Assembly: GCA_000293845.2 (NCBI GenBank)
Contig: ALYF01000003.1
Location: 744,001-808,000, forward strand
Direction: 5' to 3'
DNA length: 64,000 bases
Origin: an alpha proteobacterium IMCC14465
Lineage (GTDB): Bacteria > Pseudomonadota > Alphaproteobacteria > RS24
Below, one piece after another: positions 9,475 to 19,164 of the stretch. Both the position numbers and the translations under genes were made by a program. The first letter of the stretch is position 1. Every line of letters starts with the position of its first letter. The notes beneath the pieces were generated by a model. The model was not told the origin of the DNA. It did not search any database and saw only the letters and a program-made list of their open reading frames with translations.

Positions 9475-10761
9475 ATGCAGGTAAGCACCAAGTTTTTTAA
9501 TGAAACACAAATTAATAATTTCAGTAAAATAACAAAAGATGTTCAAGATATTCAGGAGCGCATTGCGTCGGGTAAGAAAATCCTGCGCGCCTCTGATGAC
9601 CCTGTGGCAGCTGTGAATTTGTCGGCTGCGAAAGAACAAAGAAACATTATTGAGCGTTTTGAAAGTAACATTGAAGCTGGAACGCGCCGACTGACACTCA
9701 GTGATAGCGCCTTACAAGAAGCAACAAATGTCATGATACGTATTGGTGAATTGGCAGTTCAGGCAGCCAATGACACTTACGGCGTGCAAGAACGTCAGGC
9801 TATTATGACCGAGGTTGAAGAATTGGTCAGTGTGATGGTTAGTATTGCCAATACACGCGATACGCAGGGTCAAAGTCTGTTTGCCGGATTTAAGACTCAT
9901 GCGGATGCATTTGTAACGGAAGCCGATGGTCGCATTGCCTATAATGGTGATCGGGGACGCCCTCAACTTCAAGTTTCAGAAAGCATGACCATTTCAAATG
10001 GTATTGACGGCGGCACGGTTTTTGGCCGCGTTGAAACCTCAGGGGGTCGGAAAAGTATTTTCGATATGCTTTCGGGAGTCGCTGACTCAATAAGACAAGC
10101 CAGCGCCCTTACCAAACAAGCCAGCGCACAGGGTTTTGCATCACTTGATTTTAATGTGACCCGCGACCCGCAGAACTGGTCATTTACGTTAGAAGGTAGT
10201 GACGGTTTGGTTGAAATTTCGGCAAATGTGGCTGAAGGCAAATATCAGGAAGTGATTGATGCAATTAATGCCCAGTCCCATGTGTCGGGTGTTCGGGCTT
10301 CATTGGATGAGGCGCGGGATGCTGTTATCTTAACCGATCAACGCAGCGAAAAAATCATTCTCAAAGATGTTCAGATTGAAGGCATTGAGACCACTGCTGA
10401 TGAGATGAGTGGTTATGTCGATTTTTCAACAATCGATGGAAATGGCGTCTCCATAGGCGCGCCCCGCCGTTTAACGGACGGGGATCTTTTGATTTCAAAT
10501 GTCAGTGCTGATATTGGTCAGGCCATTGACCATTTGAGTATTCAGAAGTCATATGTTGGCGCACAATTAAATAAAGCGTCTCGTCAGGCCGATATTCTGG
10601 CGGAACGAAAAATGGCTGTATCAGAAAAAGTTGCTAAGTTGGGCGAAGCCGATTTAGCCGCATTAGTGACTGAAATGCAGGCATTGCTCATCAATCGTGA
10701 TGCAGCTCAACAGGCCTTTGCCAAAATCGGTCAACAAAGCCTGTTTGACTTTATCCGCTAA
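9475..10761 (+). CDS. flgL: Hook-filament junction protein FlgL (HAP3)
   Basis: 428 residues, somewhat longer than the roughly 320 of enteric FlgL. It links FlgK to the flagellin filament. The flagellin-like N-terminal coiled-coil is clear (NFSKITKDVQDIQERIASGK, then KILRASDDPVAAVNLS), and the C-terminal helix contains NKASRQADILAERKMAVSEK. The middle region is a modest insertion including a flagellin-like SLDFNVTRDPQNWSF segment. It starts ten bases after flgK, is the last gene of the flgG-flgL operon, and is followed by a hairpin terminator. Confidence 0.93.
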   Translation: MQVSTKFFNETQINNFSKITKDVQDIQERIASGKKILRASDDPVAAVNLSAAKEQRNIIERFESNIEAGTRRLTLSDSALQEATNVMIRIGELAVQAANDTYGVQERQAIMTEVEELVSVMVSIANTRDTQGQSLFAGFKTHADAFVTEADGRIAYNGDRGRPQLQVSESMTISNGIDGGTVFGRVETSGGRKSIFDMLSGVADSIRQASALTKQASAQGFASLDFNVTRDPQNWSFTLEGSDGLVEISANVAEGKYQEVIDAINAQSHVSGVRASLDEARDAVILTDQRSEKIILKDVQIEGIETTADEMSGYVDFSTIDGNGVSIGAPRRLTDGDLLISNVSADIGQAIDHLSIQKSYVGAQLNKASRQADILAERKMAVSEKVAKLGEADLAALVTEMQALLINRDAAQQAFAKIGQQSLFDFIR

Positions 10762-10796
10762 ACAAGCCATTTTATAAATAAGTATGCTAAATGCAT

Positions 10797-10822
10797 AAAA
10801 GCCCCGCCGAGGCGAGGCTTTT
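10797..10822. terminator. Bidirectional intrinsic terminator between flgL and giant flagellin
   Basis: AAAAGCC (10797-10803) pairs with GGCTTTT (10816-10822), extended by CGCC/GGCG after one mismatch. A-rich and T-rich flanks on the two sides let it serve both converging genes. Confidence 0.85.
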
Positions 10823-10871
10823 AGTTGTCGATCTTTCCGTGCGTGTTTCGAATAACCGGTCAGGTCGACAA

Positions 10872-13800
10872 TTACTGTAACAGGCTCAAGACTGATTGAG
10901 CTGTCTGATTGGCTTGGGCCAGCATTGCTTGCGCTGCCTGTTGAAGTATCTGAGCCTTGGTCAGATTAGCGGTTTCCACGGCGATATCTGAATCCTGGAT
11001 CCGGCTTCTTGACTCCTTTGTATTCATCACGACATTTGAGAGATTGTTAATCGTATATTGCATACGATTTATCGTTGCCCCTAAATCACCGCGTTCAGCA
11101 TCAATCCTGCGGAGGGCGCCATCAATCACACCCAGCATTGTCCGCGCATTGGCAACCGTCAGAATATCAAGATCCGCAACACTTCTCAGATTTGCTGCAC
11201 CAGGTGCGGCTTGGAAGAGACCGCCACCGGCGGCACCATCAGCTGCTGTATGGACTGAAAATACTTCGGAGGAATGGAAGGAAACTTGTCCTGTCACACG
11301 GGCACTATCCACAGCATTCGGTGTAGAACTATCGGCAAGAACAATCGGTTGCCCGCTTGTTTCCATGTTTTTATCCAGCCCGACCAAACGCATTGCAGGT
11401 GCTGACATGCCACTACGAATGGAGACGGCGTCATAGTTTTCAATAACTATGTCATAGCCATCAACTGAAAGCATATTGATTGACTGTTTATCGTCCGACA
11501 AAGTTGCCGTGATGCCCGTTGTCCCGGATTTGGCGTTAATCGCATTACGCAGGTTAGACAAATCTGCTTTAATTTCGCCCGACCCTGATCCTTGGCCACC
11601 AAAGTTAATCGTTGCGGTAACATCGGCAGCTGTGCCGTCCATGCCATAAAGCACGAAAGACATTGTATCGGTGAAAGCATTTCCGGCGAGTTTGTCAAAA
11701 GACACACGCAAGCGGGTTTCAGCTTGAGCCGTTACCCCTGTTACGGTTGATTTGGCTGAAACTGCGTCAGCTATTTCTTTCGCAGTCATGCCGTTTTGAA
11801 TGTCAATGGTTTGCTCGCCAACATGTCCGTAAATCGTAATGTCTTCGGCATCAACAATTCTGCTGACGGCGTTAGCGGCCGAGGTGCCTGCATTTGGTGT
11901 TGCCGCAGAGGCGGATCCAAGGAGCAGGGCGCCACTGGCAGCTGTGCGTGCTGTGATTGTTGCCGTTTGGGGTGTGCCGGTACCACCTTGTAAAACACCC
12001 GAGGCATCAACAATCTCAAATGTTCCTGGCTTGAGAAGCGTGCCGTTTGCAGCAGCCAAAAATCCATTAGAATCTGGCTGACCATTGCTATCTACGGATA
12101 CAACATGACCGTCTTCATTGATTAAATCCCCACTATCGGCGACTCTATATTCAGTGACTTCATTGTTGGCATTCACAAAGCGCTGATGACGATTACTGTC
12201 TAAAACATTACCGCTGGAGTCCACATATAAGCCGGAAGACCCCAATGTGGCATATGTATTGGCCTGTTGAACAGTCTCGGTGATTGGCAAAGCGCCATCG
12301 ACAAGGGCGAGCGATGTCGTCAAAGCGGTGTCTGCATCCAGACTTTCAAGAATGACTTCATCAAGATGATTAAGATAGGCTGTCGCGCCTTCACTTTGAT
12401 AATCCCCTGGTCCCGGGACGCGTGCGCGAACAATGGATGAGAGTGATGCATTATTATTAATTTCCAGCATCACAAGCTCAGCTATATCCTGACTGGACAT
12501 TGGATTACCGGGATTAAATACAAGACCGCTGGAAATATTTTGCGGGTCAATAGTAAGTGATTGATCGTTGATTGTTACCGTGAAGGTATCATTCTCCGGA
12601 TCAATACCGGCTTCATTAAATGTGAAAAGCTTCTGGGCTGGCTGAACAGCAGTGACGCCAGTTGCAAAAGCAGTCTCTTCAGATGATGAAAGCGACCAGG
12701 TGCTGCCAGTTGCTTTACTCAGGCTGAAATCAAAATTAGCCGGTTTGTCGGTGGCAGCAATGCCTGTGATGTGAATCTCAAGGGCATCACTGACAACACG
12801 CAAAGACGCATTGACACGATTGGACAAAGAGCTGTCAGCGTTAATTCTGTCCGTGATAATGCGGGCAAGTTCATGTTCATTGCTTACATTTTGTAAATCA
12901 GTTGCTGAGAAGGTGAGTTCATTCTGATCAATAACAATGGAAAGCGTATCAACGCCGGCAGAAAAGTTAGTGATAGATGGGGTGATTTTCATCACGCGTG
13001 CCGTTTCCGGTGTCATATCACCGCTGGTGGCGAAATTCATACCATCACCACTTGCAGAGCTTGTGGTGGTAGAAATCAATCCACTGCTACTGGCAGCTTC
13101 GCCGACAATGGCAATTTCGTGGTCAAGACCGTCACTACTCTGGAAGGTAAAGATATGATCTGAACCGCCAGCTGCAATGGTGAAGAGTGTTGAAAGAGCT
13201 GTGCCGGCCGCATTGGTTGCGTTTTGCAGCGACGTGACTAATTCAGCTTGTGTAACATTGGCATCCCCGTTGCCGTCAGCGGTAACGTTAAAGTCAACAC
13301 CATCAACAAGAACTGTAAATGTGTCACCATGTGCAATATCATCAAAGTCACTTCCGGTAACGGTTGCATTAACACCATTGACCCTAAGGTTGACAGTGAT
13401 GTCCATCGCTGTTGTGGCGTTGTCGTTTACCGCAAGGCTTACAGCATCGGAGGCTGTCGCGTTGCTGAAATCAAGTCGGCTTGATGTGCCGGAGAGGGAG
13501 ACGCCGTGATAGCTCAAATCCATCGCGAGCGAGCGTTTGATGACTACTTGTGCATCTGCAACACCTGCGGCAGGAATAAAGTTAAAGACATTTTCAGTGC
13601 TACCGGCTGTTACGGTCATAACCGTAGACATGTTGGTGGCTGCATTCGTCGATAATGTCGCTGCTTGTAAAGCCGTTAGGATGTCTGATTGATCAATTCC
13701 GGCTGTGCCGTTATCGGCAATCGCTGCGGATAAATATGTCGTCCCGCCAATATCTATGACAACACGATCACCGACCGAGAAAAAGTCGCCATCTAGGGGC

Positions 13801-15644
13801 GCGCCGTCAATTTCCAGCGTCATCACATTTGTGATGTCCCCGGTCATCGCACCATCGGTAATGGCGCCTGAAATCGCAATCGCATGATTATCATTGTCAA
13901 TATGCTGAAAGCTTAATGTGCCCAGCGTATCTTGAGTAATGGTGAAAATATCACTGAGCAATCCGCCGCTACCATTCACAGCATTTTGAACTGAAGTCAA
14001 AAGCCCAGCAGCATCTGCAGTTCCCAGTGCAGCCGTTGTATAGGCTGTGCCATCCACTGTAATGGTGAAGCTGTCGCCGACACTGCTCGCCATTTGAGTG
14101 ATATTTGTAATGGCGGCACCACCAATATTTAAGGCAACATTCTGCGTGGCGTGAGCGGCATCACCTGTGGTGACTGCGGCTTTTGCCAGCTCAGCAATAT
14201 TGCTCTCATTCACGACAGGCATCAACGTGCTGCCGGTTAGGGTTTGGTAATCATTCCCTCTATATGTGAAGGTGAGGGTGTCACTGGTGTGATCAAAATT
14301 TGCAAAGTCTGTGATATCCAATGTTTGGACAGCTTCACCTCTTTGTGCCTGATAGTTTTGGCTTTCAGAGGCGGTAATCGGGCTAAGGCTATCCCCGCTG
14401 GCATCAGTGAAATTGACGGTGGCGGTGAAATAAGAACTGACGCCCGTGCCGGTTAGAATGACGCTGCCATCCTCAGTGACGGCATTAACAAGCGTATTAC
14501 CGGCGGCGAACTGGGTTTGAACGGCATCGGCAATGGCATCGGCAAGGTCATTACTTGTGTTGATGGCACTGCTAAGTGTTACCGGAATATTAAGCGTACC
14601 GACGTCCAAGCTCAACGTGTCGTTCGCCATATCGATACTGCTGAAATTGCTGATATCAAGAGATATTTTTCGCGGCTGGTCAGCTGAAGTTGAACTCGTC
14701 CCGGCGATTAAATCAGATTGCTGAATCGCATTATTTGTGTGCGCGACGTCAATTGTGAAAGGATTACCGGCCTGTTGTGCCGTTACTGTTACTTGTCCAT
14801 TGGTTTGGTCGCCGGAGAATGTATATCTGGAAGACAAGGTGCTGTCCCCGGATAGCGCAGTCGTCAACGCGTTGACCAGACTGTTTTGGTCGGTAACAGC
14901 TGAAAGGTCCACAGTGACTGAATGCCCGTCAACAGCAATGCTTAAGGCATCCAAAGAGGGGTTGAGTCCAGCATAATTCACATTAAGCACAGAAATCTGA
15001 GCGACGGCAGTTGCAGTGCCGTCAACCCGAAGACCATTTGTGGGGTCAATCGGTGAATTGGCATCGGCAGGGATAAAGTTACCATTCTGGTCTAGAGCAT
15101 AAGCTTGACCAGCCTGGCTTGTGGATAATGTGTATTCACCCAAAGCAGATGGGCGAACATCTTCAATCGTTACCGTGTGTGTTTGCGCGTCGGTATAACC
15201 AATTTGGAAGTTTGTGTCTTGAAAAGTGCCGTTCAGGAGCAAAGAGTCGTTAAAATATGTCGTTTCGGCAATACGCTGAAGCTCATTTTGTAATTGCACA
15301 ACCTCTGAATTAAGGCTGTCGCGGTCAGCGCCATTATAAATGCCGTTGGCGGCCTGAACCGAGAGTTCCCGAATACGTTGAAGAATAGCCGATACCTCAT
15401 TGAGGGCACCTTCAGCAGTTTGTGCCAGAGAAATAGCATCCGCAGAATTTCTAATGGCATTTTCAAGCCCTTTTATCTGGGATGTCATTCTATTGACAAT
15501 AGCCGCGCCTGCAGCATCATCACCTGCATTGGTAATTCTCATTCCAGAAGAAATGCGTTCCATGGCTTTATCCATGCCAGAAAGGTTGCGTTCAAGATGG
15601 TATAAAGTCTTAATGGCAGACATATTTGTATTGATATTACTCAT
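10872..15644 (-). CDS. Giant flagellin, 1590 aa
   Basis: Filament protein. The N-terminal D0/D1 region (about residues 1-150: SAIKTLYHLERNLSGMDKAM, RISSGMRITNAGDDAAG, RNSADAISLAQTAEGALNEV) and C-terminal D1/D0 region ([39 protein letters not shown]) are canonical, so it is exported and polymerised by the flagellar machinery. Between them lie about 1300 residues, against roughly 200 in enteric flagellin, rich in Thr/Ser/Ala/Asp and made of recurring beta domains. At least three related modules begin near residues 523, 623 and 773. Its sigma-54 promoter is at 15684-15698. It is divergent from the 1092-aa flagellin. The 1590 residues are one unbroken frame. Confidence 0.93.
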   Translation of the reverse strand: MSNINTNMSAIKTLYHLERNLSGMDKAMERISSGMRITNAGDDAAGAAIVNRMTSQIKGLENAIRNSADAISLAQTAEGALNEVSAILQRIRELSVQAANGIYNGADRDSLNSEVVQLQNELQRIAETTYFNDSLLLNGTFQDTNFQIGYTDAQTHTVTIEDVRPSALGEYTLSTSQAGQAYALDQNGNFIPADANSPIDPTNGLRVDGTATAVAQISVLNVNYAGLNPSLDALSIAVDGHSVTVDLSAVTDQNSLVNALTTALSGDSTLSSRYTFSGDQTNGQVTVTAQQAGNPFTIDVAHTNNAIQQSDLIAGTSSTSADQPRKISLDISNFSSIDMANDTLSLDVGTLNIPVTLSSAINTSNDLADAIADAVQTQFAAGNTLVNAVTEDGSVILTGTGVSSYFTATVNFTDASGDSLSPITASESQNYQAQRGEAVQTLDITDFANFDHTSDTLTFTYRGNDYQTLTGSTLMPVVNESNIAELAKAAVTTGDAAHATQNVALNIGGAAITNITQMASSVGDSFTITVDGTAYTTAALGTADAAGLLTSVQNAVNGSGGLLSDIFTITQDTLGTLSFQHIDNDNHAIAISGAITDGAMTGDITNVMTLEIDGAPLDGDFFSVGDRVVIDIGGTTYLSAAIADNGTAGIDQSDILTALQAATLSTNAATNMSTVMTVTAGSTENVFNFIPAAGVADAQVVIKRSLAMDLSYHGVSLSGTSSRLDFSNATASDAVSLAVNDNATTAMDITVNLRVNGVNATVTGSDFDDIAHGDTFTVLVDGVDFNVTADGNGDANVTQAELVTSLQNATNAAGTALSTLFTIAAGGSDHIFTFQSSDGLDHEIAIVGEAASSSGLISTTTSSASGDGMNFATSGDMTPETARVMKITPSITNFSAGVDTLSIVIDQNELTFSATDLQNVSNEHELARIITDRINADSSLSNRVNASLRVVSDALEIHITGIAATDKPANFDFSLSKATGSTWSLSSSEETAFATGVTAVQPAQKLFTFNEAGIDPENDTFTVTINDQSLTIDPQNISSGLVFNPGNPMSSQDIAELVMLEINNNASLSSIVRARVPGPGDYQSEGATAYLNHLDEVILESLDADTALTTSLALVDGALPITETVQQANTYATLGSSGLYVDSSGNVLDSNRHQRFVNANNEVTEYRVADSGDLINEDGHVVSVDSNGQPDSNGFLAAANGTLLKPGTFEIVDASGVLQGGTGTPQTATITARTAASGALLLGSASAATPNAGTSAANAVSRIVDAEDITIYGHVGEQTIDIQNGMTAKEIADAVSAKSTVTGVTAQAETRLRVSFDKLAGNAFTDTMSFVLYGMDGTAADVTATINFGGQGSGSGEIKADLSNLRNAINAKSGTTGITATLSDDKQSINMLSVDGYDIVIENYDAVSIRSGMSAPAMRLVGLDKNMETSGQPIVLADSSTPNAVDSARVTGQVSFHSSEVFSVHTAADGAAGGGLFQAAPGAANLRSVADLDILTVANARTMLGVIDGALRRIDAERGDLGATINRMQYTINNLSNVVMNTKESRSRIQDSDIAVETANLTKAQILQQAAQAMLAQANQTAQSVLSLLQ

Positions 15645-15683
15645 TCGTGCACTCTTTTAGTAATAAATTCCTGCGATAAATGA

Positions 15684-15698
15684 GCAAGTGCCATGCCA
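15684..15698 (-). promoter_or_regulatory. Sigma-54 promoter for giant flagellin
   Basis: On the minus strand this reads TGGC-N7-TTGC (plus strand GCAA at 15684-15687, GCCA at 15695-15698), with ten bases between GG and GC. The predicted start near 15673 leaves a short leader of about 28 bases before the ATG. Confidence 0.82.
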
Positions 15699-15829
15699 AA
15701 CCTAGCCAAAACCTCAATTTTTTCTGATGTTTTTGGCTTGAGGGCGGGCATAAAAAAATTGAGTTTCTCCTAAAGCTTTCCCCAATGTGTCGTTTCTAAC
15801 TTTGCGTGTTCGTGCAAAGGAGGACTGTT

Positions 15830-18800
15830 ATGGTCACTATCAATACCAATATCGCTTCGCTTCAAGCACAAGAAGCTATGCGTAAGGTCAATGTTGATCT
15901 TGAAAAATCTATGGAGCGCCTGTCTTCAGGTCTTCGTATCAACTCCGCGTCTGACGATGCTGCAGGTCTTGCGATTTCCAACCGTATGGAAGCTCAGGTC
16001 CGTGGCCTTCAGGCTGCTATCAAAAATGCTAATGATGGCATTTCTCTTACTCAAACGGCTGAAGGTGCCATGCAAGAAATTTCAAACATCCTACAACGGA
16101 TGCGTGAATTGGCTTTGCAGGCTTCTAACGATGCCAATAACGACACTGATCGTGCTTATCTGCAGGCCGAGGTTTCTCAGCTTTCTGAGGAAATTGACAG
16201 AATTTCCAGCACAACTCAGTTTAACACCCGTAATATTTTGGATGGTTCATACCAAAATATGACTTTCCACATTGGTGCCAACAGCAATCAGTCTGTTGAT
16301 ATCGGAATTGGTGACATGTCTGCAAGCACACTTGGTGTTGCTTCAGGTTCAACTGTTTCTTCCACATCCACTACAAGCACGACAACCGTTTCAGGTGTAA
16401 CTGCTTCTGGTACAGGTGCTGCAGCAACAGTCATGAACATCACATTCCCTGATGATGGTTCCCTTGACCTTGTTATTACTGACACAACAAATGGTCAGAC
16501 AGCTACGATTGCCGGTCTCGCTCTTGAGCTCGACAATGATGCTGTGATGGAAACATTTATTGAGACAGTAGAGAAAACACTTGCTGAAACCGCTGTTGAT
16601 ACAACAGTTTCAGGTAATTCTTCTCTCGCAACACTGACAACAACGGGTACACTTGGTACTGATTTTACCGATACAGACAATTACGATAAGCTTAAATTCG
16701 CTATCCAGATTGGTGATACTGCTATCAAGAATATCGATCTTCTAGAGCGTATTGTTGACACAGGTTCAATCAACTCTGTTACCGGTGGTGATATTGTTAC
16801 GGCTCTACAAGCTGAGTTGGAATCAAAATATGATGACTCACTGACTGTAACACTTGCATCTAATGAAATTGTAATTACGGATGCTCAAGGTCGCTCAATT
16901 AACGTGACTCAAGGTAATGGTACAGGCCATCTGTTTGGTACAGATGCAAACAATGTTGACGCACCTATCACGACTGTTGCATCAACTTCGAATGCAGTTT
17001 CAGCCAGCATGACCGGTAATGTTTTGACATTGACACATACTCAGGGTGGAAAAATCGACCTTTCAGGTTTTAACTTCCAAAACACTGAAGTAGGTACCTC
17101 TACTGAATATGTTACCGTTGATGTTGTCACTGATGCGCATGCTGAGCAGCGTGATCCAATTAAATTGGCAAATGCTGCCATTTCTTCATCTGCTGTCACA
17201 GCCAAGGGTATTGTTGATGATACGTCTATCAACATCGAATTGTCAGATGTATTCTTTGACGGTTCAACAGCTTCATATACATTTAACGTAACCGATGGTG
17301 ACGGCAATAATGCCTTGACTGTCAGTGCTGTTAACTTCCATGAGTCTGTTGATGAAGACACAATTCTGACGGCTCTTCGTTCTGGTATCCAAACCGGTTA
17401 TGATGACATCGAAGTTGGTTACTCAAATGGTACAATCACTGTTACGAGTACTGATGGACGTCACCTGAGTGTAGAAGGCTTTAGCTCCTCTGTTGGTTCA
17501 GCGCGTGTCGTTGAAGCAACTGGCGGGGTTTCTTCCACATTGGCAAGCTCAACTGAACTTGCAAGCTCTGTTAAGCTGTCACTGGGTAACTTTATCGGTA
17601 ACGGTACAATCGCTACGGATGGTACACTCGCATTCAACTTCTTGGATGATGCGGTTGAAGCTAATCTGACATTCGATTTTACTCTCGATAATGCCAACAC
17701 CACAACTGGAGCAGCATTCGCGTCTCACCTGGAAGCACGTCTGCAGTCAATGATTTCTGCAATGACTGTCAGTTTTGCAGCCGGGACAGATTTGGGTGTC
17801 TATGGTGCAACAGAGTCTGACAAAATTTCAGTTACCTATTTGGGTGACACGAATGAAATCTTGATCCAGCACACTGGTGGTCGTGCGTTTAGCTTCGGTG
17901 CTAGCGGCGGTGGTAACATGGATGATGTGTACTTCTTCGATGGTGCACGTCAGGCAGTTGCTTCAGCTAATGACACAAATGTTTTGAATACATCTAGCCT
18001 TGTTTTCCAAGGTGATATTCAGAATGTCACGGAAGCTGCTCTTGCGTTCAACCAAGATGTTCTTGGTGGCATCAAGTTTAGTCTTGATGGTGTAGCCTTG
18101 TCATCCACTTCAGTGAATTACGTCTTTGGCGTAACAACATTTGTCGGCAGCACACTCGAAAATGCTCTCGACACAATGATGGATACATTGAATGCAACTG
18201 AATATGGTGAGCCTTATAGCTACCAGTTTGACGAAGCCAATCGTACGATTAGTTTCCTCAATGCCGACGCTCGTGAAATCACGCTGACAGGTTTCTTCTC
18301 ATCAGAAGATACTGCAGCTGCGACATGGACGCCAGCTTCTGGTCAGGGATCATCTGCCACAGTTGAGTATATTGAGAAAGTAACAGCTGTTGCCGCTACT
18401 GGTGTAAGTGCGGATGAGACTGAAGTTGCTATCCAATTCGGTGGTGATGATATCTATAGCTTGGTCTTAGGTGATGGAACGAACTCCTACACGCTTGCCA
18501 ATACTGTACTGGACATTTCTGATGCAAACTCACGGTCTGCATTTGTATCTGCTCTGGAAACAGCAGTTGCCGGTTCAAACATTGACGTGGCAATGAATAG
18601 CATAGGTGCTCTGTCCTTGACAGACTCATCAGGTGGAATAATCTCGTTGCAAAGCTTCTCAAGCGTAATGGGTAATTCTGCTACATTCACACCTGCAACC
18701 GGTCAGGGTGATGCATATGTTGCTGACGGAAGAAGTGCGATTAGTTCATCTTCAACTGTCTCATCATCTTCATCCTCCTCAACAGGAAGCACGTCTTCTG

Positions 18801-19108
18801 TATCTCAGATGGATATTTCCACTCAAGATGGTGCGGAAGCTGCGATTGCTGTTGTCGATCAAGCGATTAGTTACATTCTCTCCGAGCGTTCTAACCTCGG
18901 TGCGGTTGAAAATCGCTTGAATCACACAATCAACAATCTGAGCAACATTGTAGTCAATACACAGGCTGCACGTTCACGGATTGAGGATGTGGACTTTAGT
19001 GCCGAAACATCAGCACTTACAAAAGCACAAATCCTGCAACAAGCATCAACAGCGATGCTTGCTCAGGCTAATCAGTCCAAACAGGCAGTCTTGTCACTGC
19101 TTCAGTAA
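15830..19108 (+). CDS. Giant flagellin, 1092 aa
   Basis: Second filament protein. I chose the ATG at 15830 ([20 protein letters not shown]) because AAAGGAGG lies just before it; the open frame extends upstream to a GTG that would add eight unrelated residues. Conserved ends are [20 protein letters not shown] and [20 protein letters not shown], ending [14 protein letters not shown]. The roughly 850-residue insert contains Ser/Thr-rich linkers near residues 172-195 and 967-992 and repeated modules ending in TPASGQG (about residue 834) and TPATGQG (about residue 954). The Ser/Thr density suits O-linked pseudaminic acid, whose pathway lies next door (inference). A strong terminator follows. No canonical sigma-54 site precedes it, unlike its divergent partner. 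Confidence 0.94.
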   Translation: MVTINTNIASLQAQEAMRKVNVDLEKSMERLSSGLRINSASDDAAGLAISNRMEAQVRGLQAAIKNANDGISLTQTAEGAMQEISNILQRMRELALQASNDANNDTDRAYLQAEVSQLSEEIDRISSTTQFNTRNILDGSYQNMTFHIGANSNQSVDIGIGDMSASTLGVASGSTVSSTSTTSTTTVSGVTASGTGAAATVMNITFPDDGSLDLVITDTTNGQTATIAGLALELDNDAVMETFIETVEKTLAETAVDTTVSGNSSLATLTTTGTLGTDFTDTDNYDKLKFAIQIGDTAIKNIDLLERIVDTGSINSVTGGDIVTALQAELESKYDDSLTVTLASNEIVITDAQGRSINVTQGNGTGHLFGTDANNVDAPITTVASTSNAVSASMTGNVLTLTHTQGGKIDLSGFNFQNTEVGTSTEYVTVDVVTDAHAEQRDPIKLANAAISSSAVTAKGIVDDTSINIELSDVFFDGSTASYTFNVTDGDGNNALTVSAVNFHESVDEDTILTALRSGIQTGYDDIEVGYSNGTITVTSTDGRHLSVEGFSSSVGSARVVEATGGVSSTLASSTELASSVKLSLGNFIGNGTIATDGTLAFNFLDDAVEANLTFDFTLDNANTTTGAAFASHLEARLQSMISAMTVSFAAGTDLGVYGATESDKISVTYLGDTNEILIQHTGGRAFSFGASGGGNMDDVYFFDGARQAVASANDTNVLNTSSLVFQGDIQNVTEAALAFNQDVLGGIKFSLDGVALSSTSVNYVFGVTTFVGSTLENALDTMMDTLNATEYGEPYSYQFDEANRTISFLNADAREITLTGFFSSEDTAAATWTPASGQGSSATVEYIEKVTAVAATGVSADETEVAIQFGGDDIYSLVLGDGTNSYTLANTVLDISDANSRSAFVSALETAVAGSNIDVAMNSIGALSLTDSSGGIISLQSFSSVMGNSATFTPATGQGDAYVADGRSAISSSSTVSSSSSSSTGSTSSVSQMDISTQDGAEAAIAVVDQAISYILSERSNLGAVENRLNHTINNLSNIVVNTQAARSRIEDVDFSAETSALTKAQILQQASTAMLAQANQSKQAVLSLLQ

Positions 19109-19128
19109 GACCGATTTAAGTCTTTTTG

Positions 19129-19159
19129 GAGGGGGGTCATTTGGCCCCCCTCTTTTTTT
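19129..19159 (+). terminator. Intrinsic terminator after 1092-aa flagellin
   Basis: GAGGGGGG (19129-19136), an eight-base loop, then CCCCCCTC (19145-19152) and a run of seven T. A perfect eight-pair G+C-rich stem followed by T residues is a textbook intrinsic terminator. Confidence 0.93.
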
Positions 19160-19164
19160 GTGTT

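Noticed and set aside
12937-14976. Several open frames on the plus strand opposite the giant flagellin
   Set aside because: They are antisense to a long Ser/Thr/Ala-rich coding sequence whose codon use leaves the opposite frames open. They show no ribosome sites or family motifs.
15735-15749. Sigma-54-like GGC...GGGC before the 1092-aa flagellin
   Set aside because: GG and GC are separated by 11 bases and the -12 box is not TTGC. The other sites here keep ten bases.
15771-15797. Possible sigma-28 promoter before the 1092-aa flagellin (TAAAG at 15771)
   Set aside because: The -10 region matches only about half of GCCGATAA at a shifted spacing, so it is not supportable.
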